Origin: Paenibacillus polymyxa M1
GTDB lineage: Bacteria > Bacillota > Bacilli > Paenibacillales > Paenibacillaceae
DNA: 64,000 nucleotides
Reading direction: 5' to 3'
Assembly (NCBI RefSeq): GCF_000237325.1
Contig: NC_017542.1
Span: forward strand, 2,177,501-2,241,500
Both the position numbers and the translations under genes were made by a program. The notes under the pieces are model-generated. The model made no database searches. It had not been told where the DNA came from and saw only the letters and a program-made list of their open reading frames with translations. Shown piece by piece: positions 54,333 through 63,345 of the stretch. Position 1 is the stretch's first letter, and every line of letters begins with the position of its first letter.

Positions 54333-55181
54333 ATGGAACATTACAGCAATTTCTCTTCTGGCAACGAGGAAACGGAAGCGCCAGAACAACCAGAAGTTGG
54401 ACAAAGACCCGTTTTACCTGCTATGGAGGCTTTACAGCAGCTGGGTCAAACCTCCATGCCCGGAAGCGAGTCCAATATTTTTTGTATGACGATTATCGGT
54501 CAGATTGAAGGACATCTCATCTTACCGCCTCAAAACAAAACAACAAAATATGAGCACATTATTCCGCAGTTGGTAGCGGCAGAGCAAAACCCACGTATCG
54601 AAGGATTAATGATTTTGCTAAATACAGTTGGCGGTGATGTAGAGGCAGGTCTAGCTATTGCTGAGATGATCGCTTCCATGAGTAAACCAACAGTGACCAT
54701 AGTCATAGGTGGAGGGCATAGTATCGGTGTGCCGATTGCCGTATCTTCTACTTATTCTTACATTGCCGAGAGTGCGACGATGACCATTCATCCTATTCGT
54801 ATGAGCGGCCTGGTCATTGGAGTCCCACAGACTTTTGAATATATGGAAAAAATGCAGGAGCGTGTCGTCCGCTTCGTCGTTTCTCATTCCCGCATCACAG
54901 AAGAGCGGTTCAAGGAACTGATGTTCAAAACTGGAGAATTAAACCGTGACATTGGTACAGCGGTTGGAGGAATCGATGCAGTAAAATACGGGTTGATGGA
55001 TGCGGTTGGTGGTATAGGAGAGGCGCTAAAACAGTTGAATACTATCATTGAGGCACGCCGTCAGCAAAACGGGATGACAGGGACTCCACAGCAGTCTCCA
55101 TATGCCCCTTTTTCACCCAATGCTACAGGCGTCCCTACAGGAACCCCTTCAAGTGAGCACAGCAAGGAGCTACCCCAATGA
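54333..55181 (+). CDS. tepA: ClpP-like protease TepA (YmfB)
   Basis: A 282-residue ClpP/crotonase-fold protein. The likely nucleophile is Ser130 (GGGHSIGVP) and the likely His is 153 ([11 protein letters not shown]). Variable N- and C-terminal tails, Glu/Gln rich and Pro/Thr rich, make it longer than B. subtilis TepA. The family was first linked to protein translocation and later, as I recall, to spore outgrowth. It is followed by ylzJ with an ATGA overlap, and by spoIIIE, in B. subtilis order. Confidence 0.88.
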   Translation: MEHYSNFSSGNEETEAPEQPEVGQRPVLPAMEALQQLGQTSMPGSESNIFCMTIIGQIEGHLILPPQNKTTKYEHIIPQLVAAEQNPRIEGLMILLNTVGGDVEAGLAIAEMIASMSKPTVTIVIGGGHSIGVPIAVSSTYSYIAESATMTIHPIRMSGLVIGVPQTFEYMEKMQERVVRFVVSHSRITEERFKELMFKTGELNRDIGTAVGGIDAVKYGLMDAVGGIGEALKQLNTIIEARRQQNGMTGTPQQSPYAPFSPNATGVPTGTPSSEHSKELPQ

Positions 55182-55390
55182 CATTATATACTGTAATGCC
55201 AATGGAATTGGTGTGGGAAGGGATGTGGAAGGAAGGAGAGGAGCTTGTAGAGGTCCGGGTAGACGGTCTGCTTATGCAGGTACAGCCGCTTGAAAGTCGT
55301 CGGGGGATCATAGTAAGGCTGTTGGACTGTCCGTTGGAAGCCTACCTCAATCCTCGTTATGGACCAGGTCAGGTCATCGAGTGGTCATAG
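55178..55390 (+). CDS. ylzJ: YlzJ-like protein
   Basis: A 70-residue small protein of the YlzJ family ([32 protein letters not shown]). No function is known to me. It overlaps the tepA stop by four bases and lies just before spoIIIE, the same context as in B. subtilis. No signal sequence or membrane helix is seen. Confidence 0.85.
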   Translation: MTLYTVMPMELVWEGMWKEGEELVEVRVDGLLMQVQPLESRRGIIVRLLDCPLEAYLNPRYGPGQVIEWS

Positions 55391-55394
55391 AAGC

Positions 55395-55401
55395 TGTCGA
55401 A
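55395..55401 (+). promoter_or_regulatory. Spo0A-box-like site upstream of spoIIIE
   Basis: TGTCGAA matches the core Spo0A box. It lies about 64 bases upstream of the spoIIIE -10 element. A 7-base match is expected by chance about once per 8 kb on both strands, so this is weak evidence alone. Confidence 0.3.
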
Positions 55402-55461
55402 TAGTACAGAAATAGGTCATTTGCTGCTGAAAAAGAACATATGTGCGGATAGCGAGTGACG

Positions 55462-55470
55462 TGGTATAAT
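55462..55470 (+). promoter_or_regulatory. Extended -10 promoter of spoIIIE
   Basis: TGG-TATAAT is an extended -10 motif 24 bases before the spoIIIE ATG. The -35 region is weak. Expression in vegetative cells, as for B. subtilis spoIIIE, is expected. Confidence 0.55.
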
Positions 55471-55493
55471 ATTCTTCTGGGGGGTGACCTTGT

Positions 55494-58172
55494 ATGTCCA
55501 GAAGAAGAAAAAGAAAAAAGAAAGCCATATTTGGCGGAGTTTTAAAATATGAAATTTACGGCATTGTGCTGATTACATTGGCGGTCATTGCGTTGTCGGG
55601 TGAAGCGGCGGTTGGTCGGTCGCTATCCAAGATGTTTGGGCTTGTACTGGGGAAATTCTATTTTGTGATCCCCCTGATTGGCATTTATTATGGTCTGATG
55701 GTGATGATTCACCGCAAGTGGCCGAACCAGTGGAACTCACGGAAGACGGGTTTGCTGTTGTTGGTATTTGCCTTTACACTTATGAGTTCTATTTCATCTA
55801 TGGAGCAGCGTTTGGGACCGATCAACGCGCTTCAGCCGGGCGGAGTGATGAGCCAGATACATATAGATATGCGTGAGCAGTTGCTGTCGCCTGATCAGCA
55901 AGGCCATACCTCCATGCTGAATAAGGATATTAGCGGGGGCTACGTTGGCGCATTACAGCTTACCGTTCTGTTGTGGCTGTTTGGTCTCACAGGAGCTAAG
56001 CTGATCATGATTGTCATGTTCGTCATTTGTTTTATGCTGATGACTCAACTGTCTTATGTGGATTTAGTGCGGATTGTAAAGACCAAACTGCTGACAGCCG
56101 GGGGAAGCGTGCGGAAAAAATGGACTGGAAAAGCCACTCCGCTTTCTGCATCAAGCAAGGGCAGCGGAAATAGAAAACCCAAATCTGAGCCTATTCCTGC
56201 CTATGAGGAGGATATGGATGATGACTTTGATGAAATGCAGCCTCCAGCACGCAAGCAGTCCATTTTCTTTCAGTTGTTTGGCCTTAAAAATACAGATAAG
56301 GCGGACAAGGAAGAGCAACCTGCCCATGCGGATGAAGATGAACATGATCTTCTATATGAGGCTGGGGACGTGCAGCCTCAGTGGAGAAATGGCAATCAGG
56401 GAGAAGAACTGTCTGACGTGATCGAACACGCTGAACAGGAAGCCTCAATTCCGGTAAAAAGATCGCCAATCATTAGGGACTTCTTCGAACAAGTGAAAAA
56501 TGAGGAAAAAAGATCAGAGGCTGAACTTGAAGACTCCCTGACAGGTGGAGTGCGGAACGATTCCATTATTGATGAACACCTGGATAGTAATTTTATGGAT
56601 GCTGATGCGGATATGAATAGAAATGATTCGGCAACGATCCATGGGACATCAGAAGAAGCTCAGGAACTGGCTCAGATGATTGCTAACGAGTTGACAGGCG
56701 AAGAAGCTGAAGGGACCAATGTAGCTATTCCAGCTCCACCACCGCCTAAGCCGTACAAGCTCCCATCGTTTCATTTGCTTGCCAAACCGCAAAATGCAGG
56801 CAAAGGCATGGGACAAAAGGATTACATGCAAACAGCACGCAAGCTGGAGGCCACGCTGGAGAGCTTCGGTGTTCGGGCGAAAGTGCTGGAGGTTGTACGT
56901 GGTCCAGCCGTCACACGCTATGAAATCCAGCCAGACATTGGCGTGAAGGTTAGCCGGATTGTGAGTCTAACGGATGACATTGCACTTGCGCTTGCTGCAA
57001 AGGATATCCGTATGGAGGCACCTATTCCCGGCAAGTCCGCCATAGGGATAGAAGTTCCGAATAATGAAGTTTCTATCGTAACCATGCGTGAGGTAATGGA
57101 GACGACGGTTTTCCAGGAATCAGTTTCCAATTTGTCGATTGCATTTGGACGTGATATTGCAGGACAAACGATTGTCGGTAATTTAGCCAAGATGCCCCAT
57201 CTGCTTGTAGCTGGAGCTACGGGTTCAGGTAAATCGGTGTGTATCAATGGGATCATCACGAGTATTTTGTACAAAGCGAAACCGGATGAAGTGAAATTTC
57301 TGATGGTCGATCCCAAGATGGTAGAGTTGAACGTGTATAACGGAATTCCCCATTTATTGGCTCCGGTCGTGACTGATCCAAAGCGTGCCTCACTGGCATT
57401 GAAGAAAATTGTAGTTGAAATGGAAAAAAGGTATGAGCTGTTTTCCAAATCAGGCACCCGTAATATTGAGGGTTACAACAATTTGATGAAGGATAACCCG
57501 GATGCATTTCTGCCTTACATTGTCGTTATTGTGGACGAGCTGGCAGATTTGATGATGGTTGCTGCAGGAGATGTGGAGGATGCGATTGCGCGACTTGCCC
57601 AAATGGCGCGTGCAGCAGGCATCCATCTGATTATTGCAACACAAAGACCTTCAGTTGACGTAATTACAGGGGTTATTAAAGCCAATATTCCTTCACGTAT
57701 TGCCTTCGGCGTTTCTTCGCAGGTGGATTCCCGCACCATACTGGATATGGGTGGTGCTGAGAAACTGCTCGGACGTGGTGACATGCTGTTCATGCCGATG
57801 GGTGCTTCCAAACCAGTCCGTGTTCAGGGAGCGTTTATGAGTGATCAGGAAGTGGAAAACATTGTTAACTATGTACGTGAACAGGGTGAAGCGCAGTATG
57901 ATGAAACGCTTGTGCCGGAGGTGGAAGAGGTATCCACTGATGCGGATGAAATGCTGGATGAGCTGTATGATCAAGCTGTCAACATCATTTTAGAGGCTAA
58001 ACAAGCTTCCGTTTCGCTCCTTCAGCGCCGTATGCGGATCGGTTATACGCGTGCTGCCCGACTGATTGACTCCATGGAAGCTCGCGGTGTCATCGGTCCT
58101 TACGAGGGAAGTAAGCCCCGTGAGGTACTTATCTCAATGGAACAATATCAGCAAAATAAAGTTAGCTCCTGA
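55494..58172 (+). CDS. spoIIIE: DNA translocase SpoIIIE (FtsK family)
   Basis: An 892-residue FtsK/SpoIIIE motor. It has about four N-terminal membrane helices (residues 17-190), a long acidic linker (about 225-425), and the alpha-beta RecA-like motor with Walker A GATGSGKS (G574-S581) and Walker B region [12 protein letters not shown]-terminal winged-helix gamma domain ([22 protein letters not shown]) reads SRS/KOPS-like DNA. It pumps the chromosome into the forespore and clears DNA from division septa. It is about 100 residues longer than B. subtilis SpoIIIE, owing to the linker. Confidence 0.97.
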   Translation: MSRRRKRKKKAIFGGVLKYEIYGIVLITLAVIALSGEAAVGRSLSKMFGLVLGKFYFVIPLIGIYYGLMVMIHRKWPNQWNSRKTGLLLLVFAFTLMSSISSMEQRLGPINALQPGGVMSQIHIDMREQLLSPDQQGHTSMLNKDISGGYVGALQLTVLLWLFGLTGAKLIMIVMFVICFMLMTQLSYVDLVRIVKTKLLTAGGSVRKKWTGKATPLSASSKGSGNRKPKSEPIPAYEEDMDDDFDEMQPPARKQSIFFQLFGLKNTDKADKEEQPAHADEDEHDLLYEAGDVQPQWRNGNQGEELSDVIEHAEQEASIPVKRSPIIRDFFEQVKNEEKRSEAELEDSLTGGVRNDSIIDEHLDSNFMDADADMNRNDSATIHGTSEEAQELAQMIANELTGEEAEGTNVAIPAPPPPKPYKLPSFHLLAKPQNAGKGMGQKDYMQTARKLEATLESFGVRAKVLEVVRGPAVTRYEIQPDIGVKVSRIVSLTDDIALALAAKDIRMEAPIPGKSAIGIEVPNNEVSIVTMREVMETTVFQESVSNLSIAFGRDIAGQTIVGNLAKMPHLLVAGATGSGKSVCINGIITSILYKAKPDEVKFLMVDPKMVELNVYNGIPHLLAPVVTDPKRASLALKKIVVEMEKRYELFSKSGTRNIEGYNNLMKDNPDAFLPYIVVIVDELADLMMVAAGDVEDAIARLAQMARAAGIHLIIATQRPSVDVITGVIKANIPSRIAFGVSSQVDSRTILDMGGAEKLLGRGDMLFMPMGASKPVRVQGAFMSDQEVENIVNYVREQGEAQYDETLVPEVEEVSTDADEMLDELYDQAVNIILEAKQASVSLLQRRMRIGYTRAARLIDSMEARGVIGPYEGSKPREVLISMEQYQQNKVSS

Positions 58173-58197
58173 GCATTATCTTTTACAGCATTTCATT

Positions 58198-58266
58198 AAA
58201 ACGCTGTTTGTACGCATGGTGAGTTGTTAAGTATGACAACTCCATGCACGCAAATAGCGTTTTTTT
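58198..58266 (+). terminator. Long hairpin terminator after spoIIIE
   Basis: AAAACGCT..TTGTACGCATGG and GAGTTGT pair with ACAACTC, CATGCACGCAA and AGCGTTTT around an eight-base loop, with small bulges. Seven T residues follow. Confidence 0.9.
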
Positions 58267-58317
58267 GTGATGTTTTTTTGAGGTTTGGAACTGCCTGCTA
58301 AAAGAAGATTAAAAGGG

Positions 58318-58348
58318 TGAATAGCTTCTAGTGGAGCTTGTCATAATA
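58318..58348 (+). promoter_or_regulatory. Sigma-G-type promoter of sleB
   Basis: TGAATA (58318-58323), an 18-base spacer and CATAATA (58342-58348). This fits the forespore sigma-F/G consensus. B. subtilis sleB is known to be sigma-G dependent. The site also argues that the ATG at 58397, not the GTG at 58331, is the real start of sleB. Confidence 0.75.
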
Positions 58349-58396
58349 AACGTAGCCATCCTGTTAATCCCACAAAAGAAAGGTAGAGCGCAGCAT

Positions 58397-59248
58397 ATGA
58401 AAAAGACAATGGTCTGGATTTGCACGGGTATCCTCGCAGCCTCGGCTATTACGTACACAGGACTTTTTAAAAACGACTCTGCACAGGAGCGAGCAGAGTC
58501 GCTGAGCACGCAGCAGAAAGTAACAGCGGCGCAGCCTGTTCAGCCGACATTCAGTTCAGAAGCGGTTGATTTTGGTTCTTATGGCCAGGATGTTTATGAG
58601 CTGCAATCACGATTGAAGTTGCTGGGTTTTTTTGGTGGGAAAGTGGACAGCCATTTTGGCAGTAGTACACTAAAGGCTGTCAAGGGTTTTCAAAAGGAGT
58701 TTGGTATCAGACCCGATGGAGTAGTTGGTGCGAAAACCAAATTAAAACTGGTGAATGCTACTCCACACTGGAAGCCAACGGAAACGCCAATGCATCGTAA
58801 CAATCAAGGATCCGATCAGGGACAGGCAGCGAACAATAACAATAAATCAGATCAAAATGAAGAAACGATGGGATCGGCCAACACCATGGGGCTTTCTGAA
58901 AACGATCTTAAGATCATGGCCAATGCGGTCTACGGTGAATCCCGCGGCGAGCCGTTTGAAGGACAAGTTGCCGTGGCGGCTGTCATTTTGAACAGGGTCA
59001 AGTCGCCCAGTTTTCCAAACACACCGTCTGGGGTAATCTTTCAGCCGGGGGCCTTTACTGCTGTAGCAGACGGCCAAATCTGGCTCACGCCGAATGAGAC
59101 TGCACAAAAGGCGGTACGTCAAGCCCTGAATGGCTGGGACCCAAGCGGAGGATGTCTCTATTATTTTAACCCTAAAACAGCCACCTCCAAATGGATTTGG
59201 TCCCGTCCGCAGGTGAAAACCATCGGGGAACATATTTTCTGCATGTAA
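58397..59248 (+). CDS. sleB: Spore cortex-lytic enzyme SleB
   Basis: A 283-residue protein with a signal/anchor helix (about residues 5-20) and a peptidoglycan-binding type 1 domain (about 55-115; SYGQDVYELQSRLKLLGFFGG). An Asn/Gln-rich linker leads to a C-terminal hydrolase-2 (SleB/CwlJ) domain (MANAVYGESRGEPFEGQVAV, with the catalytic-type Glu). SleB degrades cortex peptidoglycan at muramic-lactam during germination. The start is chosen because a sigma-G promoter covers the upstream part of the frame. No YpeB gene follows here, unlike the usual sleB-ypeB operon. Confidence 0.9.
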   Translation: MKKTMVWICTGILAASAITYTGLFKNDSAQERAESLSTQQKVTAAQPVQPTFSSEAVDFGSYGQDVYELQSRLKLLGFFGGKVDSHFGSSTLKAVKGFQKEFGIRPDGVVGAKTKLKLVNATPHWKPTETPMHRNNQGSDQGQAANNNNKSDQNEETMGSANTMGLSENDLKIMANAVYGESRGEPFEGQVAVAAVILNRVKSPSFPNTPSGVIFQPGAFTAVADGQIWLTPNETAQKAVRQALNGWDPSGGCLYYFNPKTATSKWIWSRPQVKTIGEHIFCM

Positions 59249-59408
59249 AACGCCGAAGCAGCCGGGAGCTTGTCTCCGGTTGCTTCTTGGCTTTTGCATA
59301 GTTAGAATAAAGATTGGTACACTTTACCTCTTTATAAGAAAGAGATGTACAACAGCTAATGCTAATCAAAGGCTAGACGCAAATTGACGTCACAAAGGAG
59401 TTTTGGAC

Positions 59409-60689
59409 TTGAACAAAACAGGTTTCGAGCGTGGTACACGCAGACAACTGAGGATTCATGTGCTGCCGACCAAGCGCTTTAAGACGTTTGCCATATCACT
59501 GTATTTAGGTACTCCGCTACGTGAGGAAACCGTAACTCGTGTGGGACTGGTACCTTTCGTTCTGCGACGGGGTACAGAATCATATCCGCAGACTACACAA
59601 TTTAGAGAGCAGTTAGAGCAATTGTATGGTGCGGGTTTTGGATTCGATGTATACAAACGTGGAGATTATCAGATCGTTCAATTTCGTATGGATACGATTA
59701 ATGACAGTTTTGTAAGCAGTCCAGATAGTTTACTGGATCGTTCGTTTGCTTTCCTAGGAGAGGTTCTGACGAAGCCTGCATTGGAAAACGGTGCATTTCA
59801 AACAGGATATGTACAGCAGGAACGAGAAAATGTTCGTAAGAAGCTGGAATCTATAGTTAACGATAAAATACGTTATGCTGGGGAGCGCTGTATGGAGGAG
59901 ATGTGCAAAGATGAGCCTTATCGTCTGCATCCTCTTGGTCAGCGATCTGATCTGGACAGCATAAGTGCACAAAGTTTATACGAGGCTTATGGAGAATGGC
60001 TGAATAATGCCAGCATGGATTTATACGTTGTGGGTGATACCACGCTGGAAGAAGTTGAAAAGTTTGTTGATCGCTATTTTCAATTAAATCGCTCGACGGA
60101 AACGGAATATGTACTCGAACAGCCCAAATCGGTAGAACGTGATGTGCAAACTATAGTAGAGCGTCTCGATGTGAACCAAGGCAAGCTCAACATGGGACTG
60201 CGTACCCCTATTACGTATGGCGATGAACGTTATGCTTCCGCTCTGATGTACAATGGCATTCTGGGCGGGTATCCGCATTCAAAGCTGTTTGTCAATGTGA
60301 GGGAGAAGGAGAGTTTGGCGTATTACGCTTCGTCACGGTATGACGGGCATAAAGGCATTGGCACAATACAATCCGGTATCGAAATTCCTAATTATGAAAA
60401 GGCGGTTACTATTATCCGCAAGCAACTGGAAGATGCGCAAAATGGAGCGATTACCGAGCTGGAAATGACCCAGACGCAGGCGATGATACGCAACTTGTTA
60501 AAGGAAATGCAGGACTCCGCTTTTGAAATGATTGCCTATGATTTTAACAGACAGCTTTCCGGCAAAGAGCGGACGGTAGAGGAACTGCTAAGCCAGGTGG
60601 AGGCAGTCAAGGTGCAGGATGTTCAGGATGCCGCCCGGACGTTCCGACTGGACACTATTTATTTCTTGAGAGACCAGAAGGGGGAATAG
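59409..60689 (+). CDS. ymfF: M16-family protein YmfF, probably non-catalytic
   Basis: A 426-residue M16-fold protein. The HxxEH zinc motif expected near residue 60 is missing (the region reads VPFVLRRGTESYP). It is therefore probably the inactive half of a heterodimer with the next gene product. The ymfF-ymfH pair is conserved in Bacillales; the substrate is unknown to me. Two in-frame TTGs exist: 59403 is too close to AAAGGAG (59394-59400), 59409 is well spaced. Confidence 0.85.
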   Translation: MNKTGFERGTRRQLRIHVLPTKRFKTFAISLYLGTPLREETVTRVGLVPFVLRRGTESYPQTTQFREQLEQLYGAGFGFDVYKRGDYQIVQFRMDTINDSFVSSPDSLLDRSFAFLGEVLTKPALENGAFQTGYVQQERENVRKKLESIVNDKIRYAGERCMEEMCKDEPYRLHPLGQRSDLDSISAQSLYEAYGEWLNNASMDLYVVGDTTLEEVEKFVDRYFQLNRSTETEYVLEQPKSVERDVQTIVERLDVNQGKLNMGLRTPITYGDERYASALMYNGILGGYPHSKLFVNVREKESLAYYASSRYDGHKGIGTIQSGIEIPNYEKAVTIIRKQLEDAQNGAITELEMTQTQAMIRNLLKEMQDSAFEMIAYDFNRQLSGKERTVEELLSQVEAVKVQDVQDAARTFRLDTIYFLRDQKGE

Positions 60690-60691
60690 CG

Positions 60692-61972
60692 TTGGAGCAT
60701 ATATCGTATGAGCATTTGCAGGAAACGCTGTACTATGAAGTAATGGATAATGGCTTGCACGTTTATGTGTTGCCCAAACCGGGCTTTCAGAAGACGTATG
60801 CCACATTTGCGACTAAATACGGCTCAGTTGATAATCATTTCCGGGTAGAAGGTCAACAGCCCGTCAAAGTGCCGGATGGCATAGCCCATTTTTTGGAACA
60901 TAAAATGTTTGAAGAGCCTGAAGGCGATATTTTTGCTACCTTTTCCTCTAATGGAGCATCGGCGAACGCATTTACGAGCTTTGATCAAACAGTATATCTG
61001 TTTTCGGCAACCGAACGCATTCAAGAAAATTTGACCACGCTAGTCAATTTTGTTCAGCATCCTTACTTTACAGATGAAAATGTGGAGAAGGAAAAAGGCA
61101 TTATCGGTCAGGAAATCAATATGTATGAAGATAACCCCGACTGGCGGAGTTACTTTGGTTTGATTGAGGCATTGTACAAGGTCCATCCGGTGCATATTGA
61201 TATAGCAGGTACTATTCAATCCATCAGTACAATTACAAAGGAAACATTGTACAGTTGCTATGAAGCTTTTTACCATCCAAGTAATATGATTCTTTTTGTA
61301 GTAGGTGGAGTGGACCCAGCCGAAGTAATTGAATTGGTACGTAATAATCAGGCGAAAAAGGACTATAAGCCGCAGGGAGAGATCGAGCGGATTTTCGATG
61401 ATGAACCCACTACAGTTGCAGAACCACGGCGTGAAGTAAAGCTGGCCGTTTCTTTGCCAAAGCTGCTTTTGGGATTCAAGGAGACTGAAGTAGGTCTAAC
61501 GGGGGAAGCATTGCTTCGTCATGATCTCGAAACCAAGCTGATGCTTGATCTCTTGTTTGGTTCCAGTACACAGCTATATCAGAAGCTCTACGATGAGGAT
61601 CTGATTTCGGACAGTTTTGGCCATGAGTACAATAGTACGCAACAGTATGCATTTTCTGCGATCGGTGGAGATACGAAAGACCCTGATCGGCTGTTGGCTA
61701 GGATACGAGAAGAGGTAGAGTCTATTCAGAAGCAGGGCTTTGCAGCAGAACATTTTGAACGAGCGCGCAAAAAGAAGATCGGCGGTTATCTACGCACACT
61801 CAATTCTCCTGAAAATATTGCACATGAGTTTACAAGACATCGCTTCCGCGGCAGTGATTTTTTTCAATTGCTTCCGGTTTATGAAAGTATCACGCTTGAG
61901 AATGTAAACAGACGTCTAAAAGATCATATACAGTGGGATCAAATGGCAATATCGCTGGTGGTGAGTCCGTAA
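60692..61972 (+). CDS. ymfH: M16-family zinc peptidase YmfH
   Basis: A 426-residue M16 peptidase with an intact HFLEH motif (H66, E69, H70), the presumed catalytic partner of YmfF. It starts with TTG behind AAGGGGGAAT, two bases after the ymfF stop, so the two are translated together. Paired active/inactive M16 subunits resemble mitochondrial processing peptidase and the AlbE/AlbF pair; the role here is inferred only from that likeness. Confidence 0.88.
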   Translation: MEHISYEHLQETLYYEVMDNGLHVYVLPKPGFQKTYATFATKYGSVDNHFRVEGQQPVKVPDGIAHFLEHKMFEEPEGDIFATFSSNGASANAFTSFDQTVYLFSATERIQENLTTLVNFVQHPYFTDENVEKEKGIIGQEINMYEDNPDWRSYFGLIEALYKVHPVHIDIAGTIQSISTITKETLYSCYEAFYHPSNMILFVVGGVDPAEVIELVRNNQAKKDYKPQGEIERIFDDEPTTVAEPRREVKLAVSLPKLLLGFKETEVGLTGEALLRHDLETKLMLDLLFGSSTQLYQKLYDEDLISDSFGHEYNSTQQYAFSAIGGDTKDPDRLLARIREEVESIQKQGFAAEHFERARKKKIGGYLRTLNSPENIAHEFTRHRFRGSDFFQLLPVYESITLENVNRRLKDHIQWDQMAISLVVSP

Positions 61973-61992
61973 TGTCTAGGGAGAGGGAACCG

Positions 61993-62760
61993 ATGACCAC
62001 CGAGGGCGGAGAATTAAAGGCTATTGGCGATACGACTGTGCTGATTACAGGAGCAAGTGGTGGAATTGGTGCGGCTATTGCCGAGCGTTTTGCAGCAGTA
62101 GGGATGAATGTGGTCATTCACTACATGAAGTCCCATGAAAAAGCAAATGAAGTTGCTCGTCGTTGCATGACTTATTCAGGCAAGGTAATGACTGTGTCAG
62201 CCGATCTGCGGAGTAAGGAGCAGATTGAACGCATGCGGGAAAAGCTGGATAATCACGGAATGAAGCCAGATATTCTAGTGAATAATGCTGGAATATCTCA
62301 TTATGGGCTACTTTCAGATGTTTCAGAAGAGGAATGGGACGAAGTGATGGCCGTGAATGTTAAGGGAACTTTTTTATGTACGCAGGTTTTTATGCCGCAT
62401 ATGATTTCCCAACGCTATGGCCGTATTGTGAATGTTTCGTCTGTGTGGGGCATATGTGGAGCTTCGTGCGAGGTATTGTACTCCACTACCAAGGGAGGCA
62501 TTAACGCTTTCACTAAAGCGCTGGCTCAAGAGGTTGCGCCTTCTGGCGTAACAGTGAATGCTGTGGCTCCAGGGGCAGTAGACACGTCGATGTTGGATCA
62601 TTTGGATGCAGGCGAAATTAACAGTTTGGAAGAAGATATCCCTGCCGGACGATTGGCGCGGCCTGATGAAATATCGTCCCTGGTTTATTTTCTTGCGCTT
62701 CCTGAGTCAGGTTATATTAATGGCCAGGTCATAAGTCCTAACGGAGGATGGGTGACTTAA
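61993..62760 (+). CDS. ymfI: Short-chain dehydrogenase YmfI
   Basis: A 255-residue SDR with the cofactor motif TGASGGIGAAIAERF, NNAGIS and the catalytic Ser and YxxxK (YSTTK). B. subtilis YmfI is reported to reduce the 5-aminopentanone modification of elongation factor P; a FabG-like ketoreductase is the alternative. Two starts are possible: ATG 61972, overlapping the ymfH stop as TAATG, and ATG 61993 behind GGGAGAGGG. I choose the second. Confidence 0.85.
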   Translation: MTTEGGELKAIGDTTVLITGASGGIGAAIAERFAAVGMNVVIHYMKSHEKANEVARRCMTYSGKVMTVSADLRSKEQIERMREKLDNHGMKPDILVNNAGISHYGLLSDVSEEEWDEVMAVNVKGTFLCTQVFMPHMISQRYGRIVNVSSVWGICGASCEVLYSTTKGGINAFTKALAQEVAPSGVTVNAVAPGAVDTSMLDHLDAGEINSLEEDIPAGRLARPDEISSLVYFLALPESGYINGQVISPNGGWVT

Positions 62761-62788
62761 GGAATACAGCGCATGGAGGAATTCACCA

Positions 62789-62818
62789 GTATAGTAAGCG
62801 TCTGTGAAGAGCATATTA
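62789..62818 (+). promoter_or_regulatory. Sigma-G-type promoter of ymfJ
   Basis: GTATA (62789-62793), an 18-base spacer and CATATTA (62812-62818), the same spacing as at sleB. The predicted leader is about 38 bases. A forespore promoter for this DUF3243 gene is suggested. Confidence 0.6.
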
Positions 62819-62862
62819 CAACTGTTGATTTTAAATCTGAATCATCTAAGGAGGATTTAAGT

Positions 62863-63117
62863 ATGTCAACAGTTGTTCAGAATTTTGATGTTTGGAAAAA
62901 GTTCCTTGGTCAGCGTGTAGAGCAAGCGGAGAAGCTGGGAATCAGTCAAGATACCATTGCAGAGCTTGCTTACGAAATCGGTGATTTTCTGGATGAGAAG
63001 GTCGATCCAGCCAACCACTCCAACCGCGCACTGAAAGAACTGTGGGGAGTTGCCGATGAGAACGAGCGTCATACCATCGCCCGGCTAATGGTTAAATTAG
63101 CCAAGAGCAACGCATAA
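62863..63117 (+). CDS. ymfJ: DUF3243 protein YmfJ
   Basis: An 84-residue helical DUF3243 protein (NFDVWKKFLGQRVEQAEKLG; AYEIGDFLDEKVDPANHSNRALKELW). It has no known function. The frame is open from 62773, but AAGGAGG sits before the ATG at 62863, which gives the family length (about 85). A sigma-G-like promoter lies just upstream, so it may be a forespore protein. It has its own terminator. Confidence 0.88.
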   Translation: MSTVVQNFDVWKKFLGQRVEQAEKLGISQDTIAELAYEIGDFLDEKVDPANHSNRALKELWGVADENERHTIARLMVKLAKSNA

Positions 63118-63131
63118 GCAGGAACCAACAT

Positions 63132-63163
63132 GAAAAGCTCCCTTTTGGGGGGCTTTTCTGTAA
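63132..63163 (+). terminator. Terminator after ymfJ
   Basis: GAAAAGCTCCC (63132-63142) pairs with GGGGGCTTTTC (63148-63158) with one G-U and a small loop. The T tract is provided by the right arm only. Confidence 0.7.
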
Positions 63164-63264
63164 TGGTTACAGAGCTGTTCTTGTAATTCCATTGTAATTT
63201 ATATATCATAAACGTGATTGAGGCTTACAACACAATATAGCCTATTAAATTTCAATAATTGGTT

Positions 63265-63294
63265 TTGTCGAATGATGCTATCTTATGATACAAT
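63265..63294 (+). promoter_or_regulatory. SigA promoter of ymfK with Spo0A-box-like overlap
   Basis: TTGTCG (63265-63270), an 18-base spacer and TACAAT (63289-63294) with an extended -10 TGA. TGTCGAA at 63266-63272 overlaps the -35 element, where Spo0A binding would be expected to repress. The rest of 63164-63264 is A/T rich, with two TTGTAATT direct repeats and no gene seen. Confidence 0.6.
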
Positions 63295-63345
63295 TATGCT
63301 TTGATTTGGCATTGTTGACGGTTTGAATGTGAATGAGGTGCTAAC

